From: Bacteroidales bacterium UBA1195
GTDB taxonomy: Bacteria > Bacteroidota > Bacteroidia > Bacteroidales > WCHB1-69
DNA: 30,142 nt
NCBI GenBank assembly: GCA_002309855.1
Contig: DBYD01000051.1
Coordinates: 1 to 30,142, forward strand
Direction of reading: 5' to 3'
Positions 25,911-30,142 of the stretch are shown here, piece after piece. How positions within the stretch are numbered: the first letter of the stretch is position 1; each line of letters starts with the position of its first letter. The notes under the pieces were generated by a model. The model saw only the letters and a list, made by a program, of their open reading frames with translations, had not been told where the DNA came from and ran no database searches. The position numbers and the translations under genes are program-made.

Positions 25911-26868
25911 TTGCTTTCCCTCCCTCTTTTTCAACAGGTTTGTCTTCCGCCTTGGTCGCCGTCACAAAATCATACACCGCCTGGAATGCCTGGCTGTTTT
26001 CGTCCGGCAGCGGGCAGGCCTTTGCAAATTTCACGCTGTCGGCTGTCCGCAGCGATGTGCGCAGCTGGTTCAGCAGGGCCTTTTCAGTGTGGAGCTGTTC
26101 CAACGCCTCCAGCACCTCGTCGCTCACCATCTCCATTGCGGGGATGTCCCACCGGTTGTACATGTAGTTGCGCAGTATGTCGCTAAGTTCGGAATAATAT
26201 TCCTTGTGCCGCCCCTCCTGCCACAGTTTTTTCAGCCGCAGCTCCTCCAATGCACGCAGTGCGATGATGTGGGCGGGCTCATCCGGTTTTTCCCGTTTTC
26301 CGCCTGTAGGCTGCCTTTTTTTTCTGCTCAGTCTGTATATCAAGTATATGATGCCTGCTATCAGTGCCAGCACAGCCGCTCCTATTCCGATGAAGAAGCC
26401 GATCTCCTTCCAGGTCAGCGGGGCCTGTAGCGGCGCCTTTATGTCCTTTATGGCGAGGTTGGTGTCAACCGGAATAGTGTTGATTTCAAGCAGAAGCGGT
26501 TCAGTCTCGGCTAACAGGCTGGAGTCGGCGCCATAGATGGCGAAGGGGGGAATCACGAACTGGCCGGAGTCGAATCCGGTCAGAATCCATTGTTGTGAAA
26601 TAATGGTGCCATTCCCGTTGCGCTGCGTGTCTGCCGGCATACGTTTTATTATTTCCAGTCCTGTCAGGCAGGTGTCGCATGGTTGCGGCAGCAGCAGTGA
26701 GGGAAGCTTGCTGCCGGTGATGGTGAGGTGCAGTCCGGTCTGGTCCCCGATGAGCATCCGGGTGGAATCCAGACGTGCCTCGGCACGGATGGCGGTCTGT
26801 GCGGAAACCTTTCCGCACAGCATTATGGCTGCCAGCAGCAACAGTGTCGCTCTACAAATCCTTTTCAT
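25903..26868 (-). CDS. DUF4381/BatD-like membrane protein of a Bat cluster
   Basis: This 321-aa protein has a signal peptide (1-24, cleaved after VSAQ), a beta-sandwich-like periplasmic region (about 25-150), one membrane helix (about 157-180) and a cytoplasmic helical domain (about 190-300). This layout, plus its position just upstream of batA, fits the uncharacterised DUF4381-like protein that accompanies Bat genes. It probably forms a membrane complex with BatA, by context. ATG 26868 precedes the signal peptide; an in-frame ATG 21 bases further upstream gives a poorer N-terminus. Confidence 0.7.
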   Translation of the reverse strand: MKRICRATLLLLAAIMLCGKVSAQTAIRAEARLDSTRMLIGDQTGLHLTITGSKLPSLLLPQPCDTCLTGLEIIKRMPADTQRNGNGTIISQQWILTGFDSGQFVIPPFAIYGADSSLLAETEPLLLEINTIPVDTNLAIKDIKAPLQAPLTWKEIGFFIGIGAAVLALIAGIIYLIYRLSRKKRQPTGGKREKPDEPAHIIALRALEELRLKKLWQEGRHKEYYSELSDILRNYMYNRWDIPAMEMVSDEVLEALEQLHTEKALLNQLRTSLRTADSVKFAKACPLPDENSQAFQAVYDFVTATKAEDKPVEKEGGKANA

Positions 26869-27156
26869 TGTTTTTTCTGAATACAACATCCGCTAACGCG
26901 GAATTGTTGTGGAATATTGTATGCGGGATGAAAAAATATGTGTTGTTTTTTACAACCATTTAAAAGTTTGGATTACAAACAACCTTCAAAAATTTATTAT
27001 AAAAACGCCGCATGATGTCTGAAAAAACATTAATTTTGCAAAATCAGAGGCACAAGATCCTTTTCCGGCAGGAGCGGATTAAGGCTCGCTCCCAACGAAA
27101 AGAAAGTTGTCTTAATGAAGTTAAAAATTTGTCTAAAGAAAGGGTACCATTAAATC
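26869..27156. promoter_or_regulatory. Divergent promoter region
   Basis: This 288-base AT-rich region separates the leftward Bat-like genes from the rightward accessory island. It holds a plus-strand -7 element TAATTTTG (27030-27037), a hairpin CCGC/GCGG (26890-26901) and, in the leader of the rightward gene, a hairpin GGAGCG/CGCTCC (27071-27092). No gene is evident in it. Confidence 0.5.
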
Positions 27157-27801
27157 ATGAGAAAGTGTTTTTTTGTTATTTTATTTATTTTTATTGCTGC
27201 TTTTTCAGACGCGCAAACAATTCTCAAAGGCTATGTTCTCTCCTCTTTTTTGAAAGAGCCACTTCCGTTTGCAACGGTTAGAATAATGAGAAATGACACA
27301 CTAATATCTGGAAGTGAGCCCAATGACAGTGGCTATTTTGAAGTGAATGTGCCCAATAAACTGGAAGGTTTATCTTTGAGAATCAGTGCATTTGGTTATG
27401 GTAAAATGACATATCCTATTTCTGAATTGGTAATGGACAGTATAAACTTGTTCTATTTGGGAAATGTATATACAGAAGATGATCTGTTGTTTTCAGCAAA
27501 AGATGCAAAAAAAGATATAGCGAATGGTTTGATACGCTTTTATCATTATGGTTTACCTGCTGTCCCACCGAAAGTCATGGAGGAGATAATCAAAAAAAAT
27601 GGCTATTCGTATTCAGTTACCTACCTTTCCTGTAAAATTAATCAAAAGATAATTGAGAGCGTGAAACAATATAATGATTATGTCCAGTCATATCTTGACG
27701 GGAAATATGGAAAAGAATGGGACAAATACATTGCGAAAGATGTGGAGGACTATTTAAAAAAGGAATATAATGACCCCGCAGGTTCGGACACCAGTCGTTA
27801 G
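27157..27801 (+). CDS. Secreted protein with carboxypeptidase-regulatory-like domain
   Basis: This 214-aa protein has a signal peptide (1-20, ending SDAQ). Residues about 21-95 resemble a carboxypeptidase-regulatory-like beta-sandwich (LKGYVLSS, PLPFATVRI, DSGYFEVNVP). The C-terminal part (about 105-205) is Lys/Tyr-rich and helical with the segment YLDGKYGKEWDKYI; I do not recognise a function. Its base composition is much more AT-rich than genes left of 26868, as in the toxin/immunity pair to the right. It ends one base before the Rhs tip gene. It may be an immunity gene of an earlier, lost toxin cassette; this is a guess. Confidence 0.65.
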   Translation: MRKCFFVILFIFIAAFSDAQTILKGYVLSSFLKEPLPFATVRIMRNDTLISGSEPNDSGYFEVNVPNKLEGLSLRISAFGYGKMTYPISELVMDSINLFYLGNVYTEDDLLFSAKDAKKDIANGLIRFYHYGLPAVPPKVMEEIIKKNGYSYSVTYLSCKINQKIIESVKQYNDYVQSYLDGKYGKEWDKYIAKDVEDYLKKEYNDPAGSDTSR

Positions 27802-27802
27802 G

Positions 27803-27844
27803 ATGAAACCAAGCCATAACATATTATCCTTCGGCATAAACGGT
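27803..27844 (+). repeat. Cassette-boundary repeat, copy 1
   Basis: The first 42 bases of the Rhs tip gene match the 42 bases starting at 29270 at 27 positions by my count, including ATGAAACCA and ACATATTA in the same phase. Both precede Rhs-derived sequence. The similarity is partial and needs confirmation. Confidence 0.35.
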
Positions 27845-28507
27845 TCGCTGCGCAGGCGCGAAGTTTCTAATCCGCAACCTTATACTGAATATTATCTCTT
27901 CAACAGCGCCGCCAACCTGAAGGCATACAGCAACAACGGTTTGGACTTTGCCTACTACGGCTACAACGCCACCTTGCCCAAATATGCCTTCAACGCCAAG
28001 GAACTTGACGAGGAGACAGGCATGTACTACTACGAAGCAAGATATTACAAACCACCGGTGTTCACCTCAAGAGACCCGATGTTCGAAAAGTACTTCTGGA
28101 TGACCCCGTATGCCTATTGCGCCAACAATCCGGTGAAATACGTGGATCCGAGCGGGAGGGAAATAGACATAGCATTGGAAAAAAGAAAAGACAAGGATGA
28201 ACCTGTCGGACAGGTTGTGGTTTATAAGAATGGACAGCTGTATAATAAAAATGCTGATGGAACCATCGGTGATTTATATACAGGTAATACTGAAAAAAAA
28301 CAATTTTGTACGGATCGTCCGCCTGTTGTTGGACTAGCTCATGAGTTAGGGCATGCGTTTTATTATAATAATGGGACTGTACCTATACAAAGAAATGCAG
28401 ATGGGATTGATGAGATTAATAAGTCTGCCTTTGAAAACTTAGCAATTGTAATAGAGAATATAGCAAGAAGAGCTTATGGCTTAAAGGAAAGACCTCTTAT
28501 GAAATGA
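27803..28507 (+). CDS. Orphan Rhs C-terminal tip with HELGH metallopeptidase-like toxin domain
   Basis: This 234-aa product begins inside an Rhs/YD-repeat core: it has YAFNAKELDEETGMYYYEAR, the SRDP and NPVKYVDPSGRE motifs that end such cores (residues about 60-118). After DPSGRE the sequence changes to an AT-rich, unrelated tip with H180-E-L-G-H184, a zinc-peptidase motif, followed by a helix with Glu (SAFENLAIVIEN) as in M91/NleD-like tips. It lacks the thousands of bases of repeats, a signal peptide and an export region, so it cannot be secreted by itself and may be inactive debris or a reserve cassette. ATG 27803 is one base after the previous stop; an earlier ATG at 27770 overlaps that gene. 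Confidence 0.75.
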   Translation: MKPSHNILSFGINGSLRRREVSNPQPYTEYYLFNSAANLKAYSNNGLDFAYYGYNATLPKYAFNAKELDEETGMYYYEARYYKPPVFTSRDPMFEKYFWMTPYAYCANNPVKYVDPSGREIDIALEKRKDKDEPVGQVVVYKNGQLYNKNADGTIGDLYTGNTEKKQFCTDRPPVVGLAHELGHAFYYNNGTVPIQRNADGIDEINKSAFENLAIVIENIARRAYGLKERPLMK

Positions 28508-29217
28508 TAACGGATATGTTTAGAAAATACTTTATTGTTATAGTTTTATGGCTATTTGCATGCGGAGAAACATACGGACAGTCCGGTGGGGCTGTTTATT
28601 GCGACAGCGTTTTTTATAAATTAGTTTTGTGGGATTTTTCCTTTAACGGACTATATGTTCCTCTCAGGGTTAAAACCGATAACGTGATGTGTTATGCTCT
28701 GCTTTCCAACGATTATTTGTCGTTATACATAAAAAGAAAATTAGAATTGGATGAATCAGACAACAAGTCTTATGTTGTATTTATGAAACAAATTCTTGAA
28801 AATCAGGGGATCCTTGATGTCAGTGGAAATGATTTTGAATTTTATGGTTTTGAAAAAGTGACCATTGATTCGAATTTGGTAAAGGAAGTGGAGAAAAATC
28901 GGATGAAATTCATCAAAAAATATTTCAATTATGCTCATTATTTCTATTATTATCCAGACATTTTTGCCAATTCTGACAGTGTCATTTACAAAGAGGAAGT
29001 GAAAAGCTATACGATCAGGCAGGACATTCCTTATGAAAAACAGTTGTGTATTATTTATCTTTTGCTGGAACGAAATGTTGTAATATATACAATAAGTGGG
29101 AATGAAGGAGGGATTTCTTATATTGGCCCATATAAGGATTCTCCAGTATGGGGAATGAAATGGCGACGTATCAAAGGAAAAAGAGCGGTGCGTTTGTCTC
29201 GCAAATATGGGTTGTAG
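28504..29217 (+). CDS. Candidate immunity protein, signal peptide-bearing
   Basis: This 237-aa protein overlaps the toxin tip gene by four bases (ATGA), the usual coupling of toxin and immunity genes. A second start at 28516 gives a cleaner signal peptide (MFRKYFIVIVLWLFAC, then TYGQ cleavage). The rest is AT-rich, Tyr/Lys/Asp-rich and matches nothing I know. If it is an immunity protein, export means that the toxin is neutralised in the periplasm or at the outer membrane. Assignment rests on position only. Confidence 0.55.
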   Translation: MITDMFRKYFIVIVLWLFACGETYGQSGGAVYCDSVFYKLVLWDFSFNGLYVPLRVKTDNVMCYALLSNDYLSLYIKRKLELDESDNKSYVVFMKQILENQGILDVSGNDFEFYGFEKVTIDSNLVKEVEKNRMKFIKKYFNYAHYFYYYPDIFANSDSVIYKEEVKSYTIRQDIPYEKQLCIIYLLLERNVVIYTISGNEGGISYIGPYKDSPVWGMKWRRIKGKRAVRLSRKYGL

Positions 29218-29269
29218 CTATTATTTATATAATGATTTTCAAAAAAGGAACAGCAGCTATTAAATTAAT

Positions 29270-29311
29270 ATGAAACCATGTGGTGACATATTACTCTCTT
29301 TCATCAAGCCT
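29270..29311 (+). repeat. Cassette-boundary repeat, copy 2
   Basis: This is the partner of 27803-27844 (about 64% identical by hand count). It precedes the second Rhs fragment. The pair brackets the toxin/immunity genes. Confidence 0.35.
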
Positions 29312-29907
29312 TGGGTCATCCATCCTGCAGGCCAGCAGCCTGTCTATTTTGACTATAATTCTGTCGGTGATAACACGAGTGTCTATAGCAGCGTGGCCGA
29401 CGACTGGGAACGCACCTACACATACGACCGGCTTGGCCGCAGACTGACCTACGTGGAGGGTGAGCTTGCCGAATCCCTCACCTACGACGCCTCCGACCAG
29501 CTGACTGCGGCCACGGAGACACAGCATCAGGGCTACCAGCTGGCGGTGAGTTATGGCAACTGGGGTAAAATCAGCAGTTACAGCCTTGCGCAGGCCGATT
29601 TGCAGAACATTCCTGCCAGAGTTCGGATGCGGTTTCTACGGTGGCAATGGAGAACTGGCAGCTCGGACAGAACATCCCGAACCCCGCAACCGGCAGGACG
29701 CTGGTGCCTGTTTCGCTGCCGGTGCCTGGGACGGTGCGGCTGCAAGTGTTTGCTGCTGACGGGCGGCTTTTTTACCGCAGCGAACATGCGGTTGCGGAGG
29801 GCAAATCCCTGCTGCCGTTGGATTTGGCCGGATACGCCGCCGGAGTCTATTACTACAGCGTGGAATACAAAGGGGAGAGGAAGGTAAGGAAGATGGTGGT
29901 GGAATAA
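29270..29907 (+). pseudogene. Frameshifted YD-repeat/T9SS sorting domain remnant
   Basis: The first frame (from 29270) gives YD-repeat sequence (TYTYDRLGRRLTY, LTYDASDQLTAATE, SYGNWGKISSY) up to about 29605. A different frame then encodes a type A T9SS C-terminal sorting domain, from about 29610 to the stop at 29907 (LGQNIPNPATGRT, AADGRLFY, AAGVYYYSVEY, ending RKMVVE). The two need a -1/+2 shift near 29600-29625 to join, so this is a decayed end of an Rhs-like protein exported by the type IX system. Base composition is GC-rich, unlike the toxin/immunity genes to its left. Confidence 0.75.
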
Positions 29908-29927
29908 AATCCGTCTATTCCACCACC
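29895..29927. terminator. Convergent hairpin spanning two stop codons
   Basis: GGTGGTGGAATA (29895-29906) is perfectly complementary to TATTCCACCACC (29916-29927) with a 9-base loop. It covers the ends of both convergent genes, each of which ends in Val-Val-Glu-stop. No T-tract follows on either strand, so it may stop transcription weakly or protect 3' ends. Confidence 0.55.
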
Positions 29928-30142
29928 CATTCCCCGACGGTCATGGTGTTGCGTGCGAACTGCACGCCCACCTTCACCACGCGGCGGCCTTCGGTCTGGT
30001 AGGGAATGGCGTAGCCCTTGCTGTTGATCTGTTTAAGGGCCTCCTGCGCGGTGCCGTTAACCTTCAGCTCGAACACCCAGGTGGTCTCCGGCATAAGCAC
30101 CACGAAGTCAATGCGACCGTTCTTGCACTTCACCTGCGTGCG
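29915..30142 (-). CDS. PD-(D/E)XK nuclease-domain protein, partial (C-terminus)
   Basis: The frame is open to the right edge, so the N-terminus is missing. The visible 75 residues carry NGRIDFVV and VFELKVNG, the D and ExK of a PD-(D/E)XK nuclease fold, followed by AQEALKQINSKGYA. This matches the C-terminal domain (PDDEXK_9/DUF1703) of the AAA-ATPase-like proteins common in Bacteroidales. These usually have an N-terminal AAA-ATPase-like domain, expected outside the window. Function is unknown. Confidence 0.85.
   Translation of the reverse strand, partial: RTQVKCKNGRIDFVVLMPETTWVFELKVNGTAQEALKQINSKGYAIPYQTEGRRVVKVGVQFARNTMTVGEWVVE

Noticed and set aside
1..30142. CRISPR array, tRNA, rRNA or complete insertion sequence
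   Set aside because: No regularly spaced direct repeats, no cloverleaf-like tRNA sequence, no rRNA-like tract and no transposase were seen on either strand.

Overview
The window looks like chromosomal DNA from a Bacteroidales (Bacteroidota) member. The evidence is the tig-clpP-clpX order, a small DUF2795 protein of a type highly conserved in this phylum, a DUF4292 lipoprotein, Bat-type aerotolerance genes, TAnnTTTG-type -7 promoter elements, a GG-Bacteroidales-type peptide precursor, and a type IX secretion (T9SS) C-terminal sorting domain. I cannot name a genus or species from the sequence.

Layout. (1) Positions 1-236 are non-coding and hold a perfect 14-bp-arm palindrome. (2) 237-8847 (+) is a housekeeping block: a secreted TlpA-like thioredoxin-fold protein, an HAD phosphatase (gph-like), trigger factor with a basic tail, ClpP, ClpX, a bifunctional-type RelA/SpoT protein and a DUF4292 lipoprotein. 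It combines nascent-chain folding, proteolysis and the stringent response. (3) 8927-15997 (+) encodes a 1504-aa secreted protein of unknown function, an M64 metallopeptidase, a COG0731-type radical SAM protein and a small retropepsin-like protein. (4) 16160-19876 (-) is a compact three-gene RiPP (ribosomally made, modified peptide) locus: a GG-leader precursor, a PqqD-like/radical SAM/SPASM maturase, and a membrane protein that combines RDD-like membrane segments with a domain resembling the erythromycin-esterase/Tiki fold. A strong hairpin lies between precursor and maturase. (5) 19877-20507 has no gene but contains several hairpins and a promoter-like motif. (6) 20508-23302 (-) is a four-gene operon: DUF2795, lipoprotein, catalytically degenerate LytM/M23 protein, RluA-type pseudouridine synthase. 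(7) 23467-26868 (-) is DUF4381-like, BatA and DUF389. (8) 27157-29907 (+) is an AT-rich accessory island of Rhs/YD-repeat debris: a secreted protein, a detached Rhs C-terminal tip with an HELGH metallopeptidase-like toxin domain, an overlapping signal-peptide-bearing candidate immunity gene, and a frameshifted YD-repeat/T9SS remnant. (9) From 29915 to the right edge (-) is the C-terminal part of a PD-(D/E)XK nuclease-domain protein.

The two best candidates for something undescribed are the RiPP locus with its unusual third gene (16160-19876) and the T9SS-associated Rhs toxin/immunity cassette (27803-29907). All functions are read from motifs only; no database search was run.
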